From positions 2,142,501 through 2,206,500 of the forward strand of contig NC_081331.1 in the NCBI RefSeq assembly GCF_022539665.2: a stretch of 64,000 bases of DNA, read 5' to 3'. Both the position numbers and the translations under genes were made by a program. Position 1 is the stretch's first letter. The number at the start of each line of letters is the position of its first letter. Origin of the DNA: Daphnia carinata. Its lineage: Eukaryota > Arthropoda > Branchiopoda > Diplostraca > Daphniidae. Shown here piece after piece: positions 47,901 through 60,508 of this stretch. The notes below the pieces were generated by a model. That model was not told the origin of the DNA, made no database searches, and worked only from the letters and a program-made list of their open reading frames with translations.

Positions 47901-50277
47901 AAGGGAGTCGTAACATTTGAAAGTGGAGAAAAATTCTTCCGCAAAATCCTCTGGAGACGAGCGCGTTTCCAGCGGGCCTCTCATTCCACATCGGTCCAAT
48001 CGTGGGAGCAATAGCGTTCCAGGAAAAAAAAAGATAACAAAGAACAAAAAAAGAAAAGCCATTTCCTGCTGTTTTCATTTAGTGCAGTTCAAATACTTGT
48101 GTTCTCTCACGAAAAGCTCTTGAAAAGAAAACGGAATGGGAAATCGAGTGTTGCATAGAAGTGCGTCCCCCTGCCAACAAAACACGCCAAATTGCTGACA
48201 ACTTCTTGATTGTTTTACACCATCCGTGTCGCTCCTCTCCTCACGTCTGGTGTTTTCGAAAGACATCTGGAACACATACTCCAGAGTGCTAGCTAATGAC
48301 GGAAATAACAATAGTGGCACGCGACATCCACGTTAAACATCACAAAAGTCTTTTTTTCTCCCCCGATGATGACTTTGTCCCTGTCAACACCCACAACACA
48401 CAAAAAATGACACGTCTTTGTCACAACGAGTAGCGACAGATGGGCATGAATGATCAGATAGAATTTTTCTTCATATAGGACAAAAAAAAGGGGTTACAAC
48501 GGCTGTTTTGGAACAAACATCTACTTCCAATCTACTGGATGTATGTTTCAGCATCTGGCGCGATATTTCGCCAGATCATCAAATCATTCATCGACGAGAC
48601 GATCAAAGTGTCGATCCCACGGGTCCGTGACCGATGACAACAACGTCCCCATTTGCTCATTCCCAGTCGACTATAGAGACGACAATAGGGGTGAAGAGCC
48701 GTACATGATGTCCGTTACGATGTGACCTGAACAATACACGCTTGACCCTCCCTTACCACTAGCTTGAATTTCAACCCCAAACAGGGTGCGTGGGAGGGTA
48801 CTTCATCCGCGACGGATTACCCTCAGTACCAGCAGCATAAAAAGTAGTAGTGATAGGCTCGTTCTTCACTTCTACTCGAGTGGATGAGTGTCCGAATCGT
48901 TTTTAGGAACGAAAAAAAAGAGATCAATAGAGACATCTGTCCAGGGATCCCTGCGTTTCACCTTAATTTTCGATGTTTGTCTCCCATCAAGAAACGTATT
49001 GATTGGGGGCCAAAAGTGTACGCTAAACACGCGAGACAGTGCTTAGTCGTCGTAACCCATCTGCTGATGTATTTAAAACGTTCAGTTCAGCAGGATCAGC
49101 ACGCAATGTGAAGCATTGCACAATAACACGCTCCTATAATTTCCCGCCCATCGAAAAAAGGGGAAAAAAACATACAAGTCCAGCTATTTATAGGGGACGA
49201 TAAATGATGACAGAGCACCTAGAAAACTAGACTTCATATTGAGAAGGATTATGCTCAATACTCATCGCATTTATCGGTTATAATTGGAAGGCGATGGATG
49301 AAAGATTAGTATTAACGTTATTTTACGTTGGAAACCTGACCGCAGCCAAATTCTTCACATAAACTCACGCGTACTAGGATTCACAATTTGGTACAAGACA
49401 CAAAAATACAATGCCACTTATAAGGATTCTTCGTTCTAAGTGATCAATGTTTCTATCACTACCTTCTTCCAAAACAACAACGTAAGGATTCGCCATCGAA
49501 AAATAAACGATGCTGAAATTTCACGGAAATTTCGCCACAAAATTTTGGAATAAATAACATGTGTTGAAAAAAGAACTGTTTTCTAGTTACTAGTTAAACA
49601 AAATGCAAAACTAACCCGAAATTTAGGCCTTTGAAATGTTGAGAAGAAAACAATGTCGTGGAACACGGCGTGGTTAGCTATTTCAGGGTGGGGCCCTCCA
49701 CACACACACACACACACTTGCACACACCCCAATGTCTTAGAAATTGAGGAATGCCTTTAAGAAATTATGTACAAAACTGAAATTTGATCACGTTGGCATT
49801 GCACTAACACGTTGTCGAGTACCAAACGATTAATTGGTGAAAAGGTAAAAAAAAAAATGCAACTCAGACTGCTAGATATCGGCAAACTGTACACAACAAT
49901 CAGACTTGAAGCGTCAACAGTTACAAACTTTTTCAAACCAGTCTCTAAGGCTACCTGCAGAACCTGGTTAGACTCAGGTGATGCCCACCCCTCTTGTCAC
50001 AGGTGGCTCTAGGCGGAATTAAAGAAGAAAACCAATGCCACCTAGGGTTCACTGGAGTAACTTGTCACCATCTAGCGGCAACCATAACCACTATACTAGA
50101 TGCAATGCAACTCCCTACAGACAAAACTATGGGAAAGACAGACAGCAAGATTTCTTGTTGAGACAACAATCTTGTTATTGATTTCAATTAAGCGAGTTAA
50201 CAGCTTTTGGGACACTCAGATTAAGTATCAGGCGCTGCCTGGAAGTTCGTCGTCTTAGTGCAGAACGATAATTCAGC
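44936..50277. other. Long gene-poor interval upstream of the Mcr-like gene and TSG101
   Basis: No coding exon is supported in about 5.3 kb. The interval contains simple repeats: (GAA)n near 46160, (ATG)n near 46370 and (CA)n near 49700. ORFs are short. It probably holds 5' noncoding exons and regulatory DNA of the Mcr-like gene; the last 200 bp is the TSG101 promoter. Confidence 0.4.
49699..49718. repeat. (CA)n microsatellite
   Basis: About ten CA units between 'gggccctc' and 'ttgcacacac'. Confidence 0.85.
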
Positions 50278-51968
50278 ATGGATTCGTACGTTAGCTCGCA
50301 TTTGCAAAAGGTGAAATCGGCATCAGTGACGATGTCGCAACTCGGAAAAAATGATTTTGATTGATCTCCATCTATTTTTAGTATTATAAAAACCCGGATA
50401 AAACCAAACGGGATGTACAGAACTTGCTTCAACACTATAGAGGCCTACAGCCTAAAGTGGAAACTTTTGGTAACATATTGCATGCTGGTGTCTTCTGTCA
50501 CTTTCAGTAAATTATATTTATCTGTTTTGACAGTTTTTAATGATGGTGCATCAAAACAGCTCCTGTGTCTCGGTGGAACAATTCCTGTTCATTACAAAGG
50601 TATTTTAATATCCAGTTCACCAGAGTAAAGAACGAAATGCATGGTAATTATTCTTTAGGAAGTGACTACAACATTCCTGTTGCTCTTTGGTTGTTGGAGA
50701 CCCATCCAATCAATGCCCCTATGGTCTTTGTCCGACCAACATCTGACATGAGACTGAGGATTTCCAAGCATGTGGACCACAATGGAAAAGTCTACATGCC
50801 TTATCTCCATGTTTGGTCAGCGGTAAGTTCTTAAAGACCTAAAAAAAAAAAAAAAAATTTTTATTACTAATTACTTTGCACATAGAATGAGTCAGATCTT
50901 GTTGCACTTGTACAAGTAATGATAATCATCTTCGGAGAACAGCCACCTGTGTATTCAGTAGCTGGACAACCCCAGACAAATCCCACAGCAGGATATCCAG
51001 GATCTTTGGCAGGTGGTAGTGTTTTTCTTCTACCTTGAGAAACTACTCACATTGTCTAAATCTATAGGTTATCCCCCGTACCCGACATCTGCCACTGCTT
51101 ACCCTCCTGCGACTCCGTATCCGCCATATCCTCCGGTGAATGGACCAAGCTCGAACTACCCAGCTTATTCAGGCGCATATCCGCCATATCCTGCTACTCC
51201 AGGGGCGATCACCGCTTCAGTATACCCACCGTATCCAACTTCAACTGGTGTACCAAGTACGCAGTCCACTGGAACCATCTCTGAAGATCATATCCGAGCC
51301 TCTTTGCTTTCAGCAGTTGAGGACAAGGTATACATAATCGGCTGATCGAATCATGGTAAAAATTTTATGTTTTTATCGTTCTCTAGGTTCGAAGACGTCT
51401 TAGTGAAATATTTGCCCAAGCTCAGGCTGAAATTGAGACGCTCAAAAAGACAGAAAATGAATTGCGGATGGGTCAAAGTAAACTAGAAGACTTGGGTAGA
51501 CGGTTGGACCAAGAACAGGTAACACTGAAATGAATAGTATTTGTTAGCGAACATTCAAAGGAATTACATTGATGAAATCAAGAGCGAAGTTGAACGTAGC
51601 ATCGCATCGCTTAGAGAGCGACATGCTGAACTGGAGGATTCCTTAGGAAAACTCAAGTCGCAAGATGCAAATTTCGACGTTGATGAAGCCGTCGTCACTA
51701 CGGCACCAATTTACAGACAGTGAGTTTCAATTTCAGGATTTTATTTTATTCATTATTTATATTAAAATCGAATTCATATAGACTACTCAATGCCTATGCC
51801 GAGGAAGCCGCAACAGAGGATGCTATTTACTATTTGGGAGAAGGCTTGAGGCGAGGTGTCATTGAATTGGACGTTTTTCTCAAAAATGTCCGTTCTCTTT
51901 CGCGTAAGCAGTTCATGTTGCGCGCGCTGATGGAACGGTGCCGACAACAAGCTGGATTATCTGCTTGA
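50278..51968 (+). CDS. TSG101: ESCRT-I subunit TSG101
   Basis: Nine exons, all phases consistent: 50278-50310, 50382-50469, 50534-50599, 50659-50822, 50886-51012, 51068-51327, 51387-51518, 51583-51719, 51782-51968, giving 397 aa (human 390). The UEV domain (ETFVFNDG, TIPVHYKGSDYNIPVALWLL, FVRPTSDM, HVDHNGKVYMPYLHVW) covers about residues 1-140. It is followed by a Tyr/Pro-rich linker with repeated PPYP, a coiled coil, and the C-terminal steadiness box (LLNAYAEEAATEDAIYYLGE, SRKQFMLRALM). TSG101 binds ubiquitinated cargo and PTAP-type motifs to sort cargo into multivesicular bodies. The acceptor chosen for exon 8 (atcaag|AGCGAA) restores alignment with the human coiled coil without any insertion. 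It lies tail to tail with RpL9. Confidence 0.97.
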
Positions 51969-52289
51969 ACAATGTGGTTATTCAACATGACTATTATTAC
52001 TCCTAGTTTTAATGATCTTGGTTTTTCTGCCTTTGAAATTCATCAAATTTGATTTTGTTCTAAATACATTGTTAGCCCTGAATTTTTCCTTTATATTACT
52101 ATTATTTACTAACAGTTTAGACGTTTTTAAATATTGATTAATATAAATCATAAATTGATTAAAATCTTGTACCCTAACAATTGTTTAAGTTGCATGTTAA
52201 TTGTATAATTTTATGAAATATTGAAGACAATCAATTCAGGCACAAGTACTGTGTATTCAGTTTCCATCTTAAACAGTACAAAACCCGTT

Positions 52290-53032
52290 TTATTCCTTAT
52301 CTACCGCTGATTTTTCGGAGACGTAGATACCGTCAAGGAATTTTCGGATGTCCTTGTTCTTGACCTTAACACACTGTTGGATGAAAGCAGCTGTAAAGAG
52401 AAATACATTAGAATTTGTTAAGACATGGGTTGTTGCTAAAAATTTACCTGATTGGGAGACAGCTTCAATGTCATTTCCCTGGAGTATCAGCTCATCTTTT
52501 TGGCCAGCAGAGTTAACTACTGTAACTCCCTTCATCATCTTTACTTTTCTGATGAACTTTTCACCCAAGAAGTTACGGATTTCAATGACGGTGTTGTTCT
52601 CAGATGTGACACAGTTGATGGGGAAGTGAGCATAGACAGCACGCATCTTGTACTCGAAACCCTATAAATGTCAATTCCAGTTAACAGATCTGTCATTCGC
52701 AATTTTAGTTCCAAATCCTACCTTGGTTACTCCTCTGATCATGTTAGAGACATGAGAGCAGACAGTTCTGACGGCAGCGATCTCCTTCTTCTTACCAAAC
52801 CATTTGTTAACCTGGAGTTCATCTTTGGCGATCATCTGCGAATGGCAAACCTTTAGAATCCGGCATACCATAGTGACCAAACGGCATTGTTTACCTGCAT
52901 GTCAAGTGCCAAGTGTTTGAAGTCGCGCATCAACTTGCCGCGCGGTCCGACGACGGTAACTCGCCTGGCATTTACTTTAACAGTAACACCTTCCGGTACT
53001 TTGACGGTCTGGGACACCAAAATCTGCTTCAT
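52290..53032 (-). CDS. RpL9: 60S ribosomal protein L9 (uL6)
   Basis: Exons 53032-52895, 52835-52722, 52661-52448 and 52390-52290 (phases 0, 0, 1) give 188 aa. Near-universal L9 blocks are present: [68 protein letters not shown] and [17 protein letters not shown] spliced noncoding leader precedes it: the acceptor ccaccag sits nine bases before the ATG, and the upstream exon ends cccaag|gtatgt at 53197. RpL9 is a large-subunit protein at the base of the L7/L12 stalk. TSG101 converges from the other strand, 321 bp between stops. Confidence 0.98.
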
Positions 53033-53196
53033 CTTAGCGGCCTGGTGGAACAAATATACAAAATTAAACAAAGATTGGGAACATTTCTAGGTAAAATAAT
53101 GTAAACTACAACAAATATAAGTTTCTAGAGAAACTATTGCTTACTAGAAAAACCGTAAAGTTCACCAGATGAATAACGATAAATAACTATACATAC

Positions 53197-53235
53197 CTTG
53201 GGTTGCCTCCACGAAAATCGCCAACCAAAAAGAAC
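53197..53235 (-). promoter_or_regulatory. RpL9 noncoding first exon with candidate TOP start
   Basis: On the minus strand, ttagttCTTTTTGGTTGGCG gives a cytosine followed by a pyrimidine run at about 53232, as expected for a terminal oligopyrimidine (TOP) transcript. The exon then ends at a good donor, cccaag|gtatgt. The start position itself is inferred. Confidence 0.5.
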
Positions 53236-54225
53236 TAAAACGAGGACTAAACAGCAACCACTTGGCCTTCTTTTCTAGAGCAAGAAACCGGGAACGCAGC
53301 CTTGCCAAATCGAAAGACACTCAAATGCGTATTTTCCGGCTTTGGCCTATCGAAGTGGAATGTATTGATCTCAGATGGATCTCATTTCTCTGTCATTTAT
53401 TAATTTTCCAGTGTTTTTTTTTAATTATTTGTAAAATATAATATCTCTCACAAATAATAATTAATCCTATTGATTGCACTTTCGTTATACAGCAACTGCA
53501 TGGGTTTTAACATTTTTTACAAGCAATTTTATAGCAAAAATATTCCAGATTTATTGAATAAGATAAAATTGCTAACTTTCTTTGCTACAAGATATTCTCA
53601 AAACATAATATTTTAAAATTTAAAATTACAAGTTCAAAAATGTGCTTTTTCAGAAAATGTCTTGTAGATGTTCCATAACTTATATTTGACATCGTTACCT
53701 CCGCCTCCCTTTTTCCACATTTTACATGTGGTAGTCGACAGGGTTTCCAGACAAAAATGAGAATAAGAAATGAAAAAATTTAATACAGTTTAAAGTATTG
53801 TATGCAACGAAAAAATATTGATTAACGATATATGGGAATTTTATAACGTTTAATGTAAATACGACAAATTTCATTACGTTGAAACGTCTCAGTTCCCAGG
53901 ATCCGGTCGGTTCTCGACCATGCCTGGCCCTCTGTCTGTAGACCGAGGTGTATGTCTGTATGCGCATACATACAGCGTATGTTGTTGATTCCGCGTGTCA
54001 GTTTTTGTCACGCACTCGCTTTTCCTCATTTCATTGAGCAGTGAAGGGGAGAAAACTCGCAGTGATCCATCGGATGGATGATGAAGAGTCATAGAAAATT
54101 GTTCGAGTGTATGTAAACATTCTACTAAGTTATTTATCAAAAGTCTGCATTATAAGATTATCTGTGACTGCTAATTGGAATCCACACGTGTCAGCCAGGC
54201 CAGTTGGTTAAGACGTAAAATAATC
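53236..54225. other. Region between the divergent RpL9 and LARP1 genes
   Basis: AT-rich with no coding exon. It should contain the RpL9 promoter near 53.2-53.4 kb and the LARP1 promoter and 5' UTR near 53.9-54.2 kb (GC-richer). Confidence 0.4.
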
Positions 54226-57200
54226 ATGGCGACCCTGACAGAGTCGACTGCCGTCGACTTGCCTTCGGCGAACGGTAATCATAAAGAAGCTATTAGCGAC
54301 ACACAAAAGTGTGGGCCTCCTTGCCAAGTAATCTCTCCCAAGAATCCCGATACCAATGATGAAAATGCCTGTTCCATTGAAAAAGCTACCGAAGAAGCAT
54401 TGAAGGAAGGAAGTGAGAATAAAAAATTTATTGAGGCCCCGATTCCTAAAGTAAATCCATGGACTGTCAATCGCACTGGTTCACACCAGGTTGGGCCAAG
54501 CAAGCCGCCATCAAGACATTTCCTAGGTAAGCACATTTCAATCCTTTCACTTTGCTCTGCCCTCATTCTGCACATGGTTTTCCCTGAGAGTAAACACAGT
54601 TGTTCATGCCAGTAAGTGCACACATGGCCATGTATGAGTAGCATAGCAGTGTGAGAGGCATCTTTTTCTTTACATAAAGGGATTGGTCTAAAACATTCAT
54701 TGTTTCATATAGGGAGACCCCTCCAGCAGCAAAGGCAGCAGCAACCTACAGTTGTTAAAGCCAATATAATGGATAGGAGAAAAGTCAATGTCAAGGTAAA
54801 ACAAAAAACTCAACAGTTGTCATCTTGATGCAAAGAGAAATATAAGTATAAGTAGGTTAAGATAAGACAAGGTGTTCAAAGTTTAGAAAGTATTGGTTTT
54901 TAACATCATATTGTAGGCAACGTAGCGACACCACGTGCGCTTTTTTTTGTTAAGTTAAACCAGTTAAACGTCATAGCGAATCTGGCGCAGTGGTAAGGAA
55001 TGGTTGCCTTAGGGAAGTTCCATTCCTCACCACCCGTTGCAGAACAAGGTAGTGCGATATAGTATTTTAGAATGTTTTTAAAGGAAAGGAAACCATGATG
55101 CCTGATTTATCAATAGGAATAATTTTTTATATTGTATCCGATGTGTCGAATTTTTTATCGTTTTCACTTGTAGTACTGGTCGCAGCGTTAGCCTTTATTT
55201 TTACTTGTTTACATGATAATCAGGCTAGCGATTTCAGTGACGTAGGAGACTGGCCGACCTTGGGCGAAGCTGCTCACGCAGCTGCAGTGGTACGACCGAA
55301 AGACGAAGTACCAACCGTTACGGTTTCGGTAATCAATAAGCCTCGCACCTGGGCAGATGAGGTATTGTATTCTCACATTTCCTCATCGATTTTCAGTCGA
55401 AGTTTATACATAATACAAATTAAAATATTCAGGTCATCGTCGAAGAATTGGAAGAGGGTGAAATTGTCGAGAATGATGAAGGGAAAAAGAAGCATGAAAT
55501 TACGAGTCGTGTGGAGAAAACCATTACACCTAAAAAGAATCTGCGCCGTTCCACTGGGGAAGAGTTAGAAGAAGGAGAAATAGTGAGCTCGGACGAGGAG
55601 GCTCATTTGCCTCAAGTAACTGTCCGGAAAACTGACAAAAAAATAACTCAGTCTAGCCCTAACAACGCAGCTTCAAACAATAAAGATAAACGAGGAGTAG
55701 AAAATAAAGAAAATCGCGCTGACAAAAAGAAAAAGGGTGGGTAGTTCTTAGACTTCGGGCATTCTGTAACATGTGTTAATATTTTTAATTTTCACAATAG
55801 GACCAAAACCCCGTTGGGTACCGCTCGATATCGAACCACCATCGGTACGACCAAAGTCCCAAAAAAATAAATCGTCTCGATCCCCAAAAGATGTATCTAA
55901 CAGTACTGCTCAAGATGGACGGAAAAGCGCTGCAAAAGGTTTTTTTTTGTTTTGTTTGCTTTATGCTTTCTTACACTCTTTCAAAATTGGTTATCAATGG
56001 ATGTTTTTGTTTGTTCACTTTCATCAAAATATTTTTTTAATCGTAGGAGAAGTTAAAGAAAAGAGAATCAACGGCGACCAACAAGAATCTGGTGGTCCTC
56101 AAAGGAATAACCGTGGAATGTCCGGCTCTGGTCGTGCAGGACGTGGACGTCATCGATCACGAGGGAATGCGCTTGGTCGCTCTCGATCAGCACCTCACGG
56201 CGATGGAATTATTGAATATTCAGATTTTATGGCACCCATATTCTCAGCTGGATTGGCAGATTATGGCACTCAAGACTCTCCATTTGTAACTCCGTTTGTT
56301 GGTATGGCTGTCGGTGGCGTTGGCCTGGGTCATGTCCCTACCAACGTGGCTCTTCTCGTTCCCGCTGTTCTACAGCCGCATACGAAACCAGTTGGAGATG
56401 CATCAGTCGTGAAAGATCTTGTGAGGAAACAAGTGTAAGTGAATATTTCCCGATCCCTGATGTCAAAGTTTAATCTTTTTTTTTTTTTTTTTTTTTATAT
56501 AACATATTACATATTACAGTGAATACTACTTCAGTGAGGACAATTTGCAAAGAGATTTTTTCTTACGTCGTAAAATGGACTCCGAAGGTTATCTACCTAT
56601 ATCGCTAATTGCATCCTTTCATCGCGTTCAAGCATTAACACAAGATGTCAGTCTCGTTATACAAGCACTTCAGCAATCCTCTTTGTTAAAAATCAAAGAC
56701 TTGGTGAAGGTATGTTAAGCTCTTTTTCTCCAGTAACTGATAGCTTACTTACATTTCTTGGTTCTTTCTGACAAGGTTCGAACTGTTAATGATCCTGAAA
56801 AATGGCCCATCCTTCCTGAAACGGTTAAAAGCGAAGAGCAACCAGAAACAATTGTGACATCCACAGGAGGCAATCTTGAAGAGAAATCTGTAAATATTGA
56901 GACACCTAATATCACGATGCCTGAACCCGAATCCGCTAAAGTGGAAGTGATAAAACCTGATACAACGAAAGTTGGTCCAGCCAAACCTAAATCACCGAAA
57001 AGTGGACCAACCAAATCTGAAGGTTTGCGAAGTTTAGCTGCACTGTCGTACTTTATAAAACAATGCGGTTTTATATATATCTTTTTTTTTTTGTTTTTTT
57101 AAGTCGTGACTACAAACGAAAATGCAAAGACTAGTCTTCCTAAAACAAACGAAGAAGAATGGAAAGAGGTGAGAATACTTCTGCTATTTATAATACTTGT

Positions 57201-59213
57201 TTCTTGTGTAATATATTCAATATCATAGGTCAAGCGCCGTGTTAGAGATAGGCAGTCATCAGTTTCATCCTCTAGTGGAACCTTACCCTACGAAGCGGCA
57301 GTGGAAGAGAAAATAGCTGGTCGATCGAGGCAGTCATCTGTTAGTTTGTCTAAAAACGCAATTGGTCCAAAATGTGAAGATAGGGAAGAACTCGATTTTC
57401 AATTCGACGAAGAATTGGACCGGCTACCGGTGGTGAAACAGAATACTTTTACCACTGATTGGTCTGATTCTGACGACGGTGAATACGATGAAGTCGGCGA
57501 TGATTTCATAAACAAGGTAAACATCAGTAGTTTCTTTCCCTTTACAGGTATTAGGAAGGCTATTTTTTTTTTAATCTACTTATTTTAGATTTTGATTGTC
57601 ACGCAAAGCAATCGGCCAACCAAACACGAAGGTTATGACCGAACTGGAGATTGGACAACGCGCACCAAAATCACACAAGAACTCGTGCACGACATAGAGG
57701 ATGGATTGCGTTATTATGAGCAAGACTTGTGGAACGATCACGAATGGGCTCCTTCGGTTAATCCCACCTCATCTTTCAAGGTAATGAACTTCCTATAGTT
57801 TTCAGATGGTTATCGTAAAAATCGTATTATTTTTTAGACTGTCAATTTGATATCGCGTGAAGATTTTGAAAAGATAGCACCGAAGTCGCAAAAACAGGAT
57901 ATACCTCAACCTCCTCCACCACCTCCACCTTCTCTAAGAATTTCTTCTATGCATAATCGAGGAAGAGGAAGAAAACCAGAAGTATTTTAAGCAACTTTAT
58001 TCCGTACAGCGTTCCGCGGCATTAATGTATTTTCCTGCTGTGTTTTCATTCTAGGTGCCACGCTTTTATCCGGTAACGAAAACGGATCCAATACATTTCG
58101 ATGAACGCACACCTCGCAAAAGAAAGACAAGGCATGGCGATAATCCACCTGTAGAGTGTCACGTTGGGTAATAGAACTACCTACTAGCTTACACTATTTG
58201 TTGAAAGGGTACATTGTTCTTTTCCGTGTGTTAGGTGGGTGGTAGACTCAAAAGAACACAGAGTACGAACAACCAGCGTAGGAAGCTGTGACTTGGGCAC
58301 TAGCCCTGCGGAAAAGAGTTCAATAGCAGGTAGCTACGGTAGCACACCTCAGTCGCTACCGACTTTCCAACATCCATCACACGCACTGCTAAAGGAAAAT
58401 GGTTTTACGCAACAAGTATACACCCGCTATCGTGCTCGATGTCTCAAAGGTAAATTTATACGATTTTTCTCCTTTACTTCTTAATGCTTAAGTTTAATTA
58501 TCATTTATTTGAAGAACGCAAACGTGTGGGAGTTGGTCAGTCACCCGAGATGAATACGCTGTTTCGTTTTTGGTCGTTTTTCCTTCGTGCCAACTTTAAC
58601 CGAAAAATGTTTGACGAGTTCCGTCGGCTTGCTCTTGAAGACGCGGCTGTTGGTTATCGTTACGGACTGGAGTGCCTCTTCCGTTACTTCTCGTACGGAT
58701 TGGAAAAACATTATCGCCAAGAACTCTACCAGGTTTTCCAGGAAGAAACAATTCGCGACTACGAAACGGGTCAACTTTACGGCCTTGAGAAATTTTGGGC
58801 CTTTTTAAAATACTACAAAAACGGCCGGAAACTCTCAGTCGACCCCAAACTTCAGGAATATTTGTCCAAGTTTAAAACTATCGAAGATTTCCGCGTCGTC
58901 CAGCCTCTTGATCAACGTAGATCCAAGGTAAGATTCTATCGATGTTTACGTTGAGGTACAGATCATTAAAGCATGTATTCTTCTTATTGGGTAACAGTCA
59001 CTAGGCAACAGAAAACGATCGGAATCTGAAAGCTTAGGCGATGCTCGCAGATTTACTAAGCAATCGTTCCATCATCAGATGACTAAGAGGTATGGCTCCG
59101 GAAGGATTGTTCATGTTTCTTCTGACGAACCAACAGCCAAAAACGTGAATACCGCTGTGAAAACCAATCGTCGAACGCGTTCACAGAGCTTTACTGACAA
59201 TTCGACCGCGTAG
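54226..59213 (+). CDS. LARP1: La-related protein 1 (LARP1)
   Basis: Sixteen exons with consistent phases: 54226-54526, 54713-54795, 55224-55361, 55433-55736, 55801-55938, 56047-56434, 56520-56709, 56776-57022, 57104-57168, 57229-57516, 57589-57780, 57838-57981, 58055-58167, 58235-58449, 58515-58927, 58998-59213, giving 1144 aa. Landmarks are [11 protein letters not shown] near the N-terminus, repeated ELEEGEIV acidic motifs, an RGR-rich stretch, the La motif at about 445-520 ([19 protein letters not shown]), [13 protein letters not shown], and the DM15 repeats at about 920-1060 ([55 protein letters not shown]). LARP1 binds the cap and 5' TOP motif of ribosomal protein mRNAs downstream of mTORC1. 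The 108 bp intron 55939-56046 is stop-free and a multiple of three. Confidence 0.97.
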
Positions 59214-60508
59214 GGAGAAAACCGGACTGAGAAGGGTGGGGAGGGATAATTCGACCTGATAAAGAAACACGAGTACAAAGCGCGAAATAATGAAAGTCGG
59301 TTAGTTTACTCAAAAAAGTCTGCCCAAATTTTTCAGATTTATCAATCCAGACAGACGTAACATCTTGAAAAAAACAACTATAAAAACAAAAAAAAATTTT
59401 ACGATATAGGACTCCAGTGAAGTAGTGTGTGCCTTTGGGTGGGTTGTAAACTTTTCTCTTTTCTCTTGTTTGCAAAAAAAAGAACCCACGCCTAAACGAA
59501 ACCATCACGCGAATTCATTTTGATTTATTAATATCCCTACGGTGCGCTCGAAAGACGCTTAAATTTAGTTATTTCACTTTCCGTGTGAGAATTTCTTCTG
59601 TATTCTGTTTTCTACGTCGTTTCTCTGGGTAAGAAGTATGGACTTTCTTTTTGTTTGTTCAATTGTCCTCGAGAAAAAAGAATGCTCGCTTTCGGGCATA
59701 TGTATAATTTTTTTCTTTTTTCATGGAAGACGTCTAGGGGAAACATCAACATTTCATATTTAGAACGTCTCAGTTTTTGAGAATCTTTCGTGTAAGACGT
59801 CTATGTTTGATGCTCGTAGATGTAGAATTTATCGAGGAATTCTTTTTTGGTTTTTACGATGCCAAAACAGCGATTCACTTCGTAATTGTTTAGAAACAGA
59901 AAATTTCCTTCTTGGAATGTCAAGCTTTTTCATTTTTCATAAAGTGCATGGTAAACGTGCGTGTCGTTTTTTTTTCGTGGGATTTTGGTAGGGATAATTT
60001 CATCTTCTATCTGTTTGTGGGGCTTTGACATACTTTTCAACCCTTTATTAATTCAAATGTGGCGACTCAAATGAAGAAAAAAAATGTATATCATACTATG
60101 TATTTTCTTACGCTCTTTTTTTGCACTTTCTTTCTTTGTTCATAAGTGACAAATAAATTAATTTAGCCCAACAAATGTTTTTTGGTATTTTCTTTCTTGT
60201 TAAGTTTTCTGATCAAACAAACAAATATGGAAATGAGCTAATAATCTAGCATTTGGCTTTTCTCAGCAAAAAGTCCATTATGTTTTCTTTTATAGTTCAC
60301 TAATGAATTGCTCACTGATGTCAGAATATATATAATTTGAGAGGTATTTGTATACACCTTGACCTGCAAAACACTCACTTGACACAACCGAGAACTAAAC
60401 TTGATAAGCACGATTCTAATCTTATAATGAAGAGGCTCAAAATGAAAACAACAAAAACAAAATATAAATAGCAGTCGCCGAGACTAGGTGGCCATTGGAA
60501 TGTCTCAA
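59214..60508. other. Converging 3' UTRs of LARP1 and ARHGAP1
   Basis: AT-rich, no coding exon. An AATAAA at about 60151-60156 on the plus strand could end the LARP1 mRNA. The minus-strand ORF at 59191-59508 is not supported. Confidence 0.4.

Noticed and set aside
51541-51582. Inclusion of the frame before AGCGAAGTT in TSG101 exon 8
   Set aside because: No acceptor there gives the right phase. Starting at 51583 aligns with human TSG101 without any insertion.
54961-55050. tRNA-like A box (ctggcgcagtggtaagg) in the LARP1 intron
   Set aside because: No B box or cloverleaf pairing follows at the right distance.
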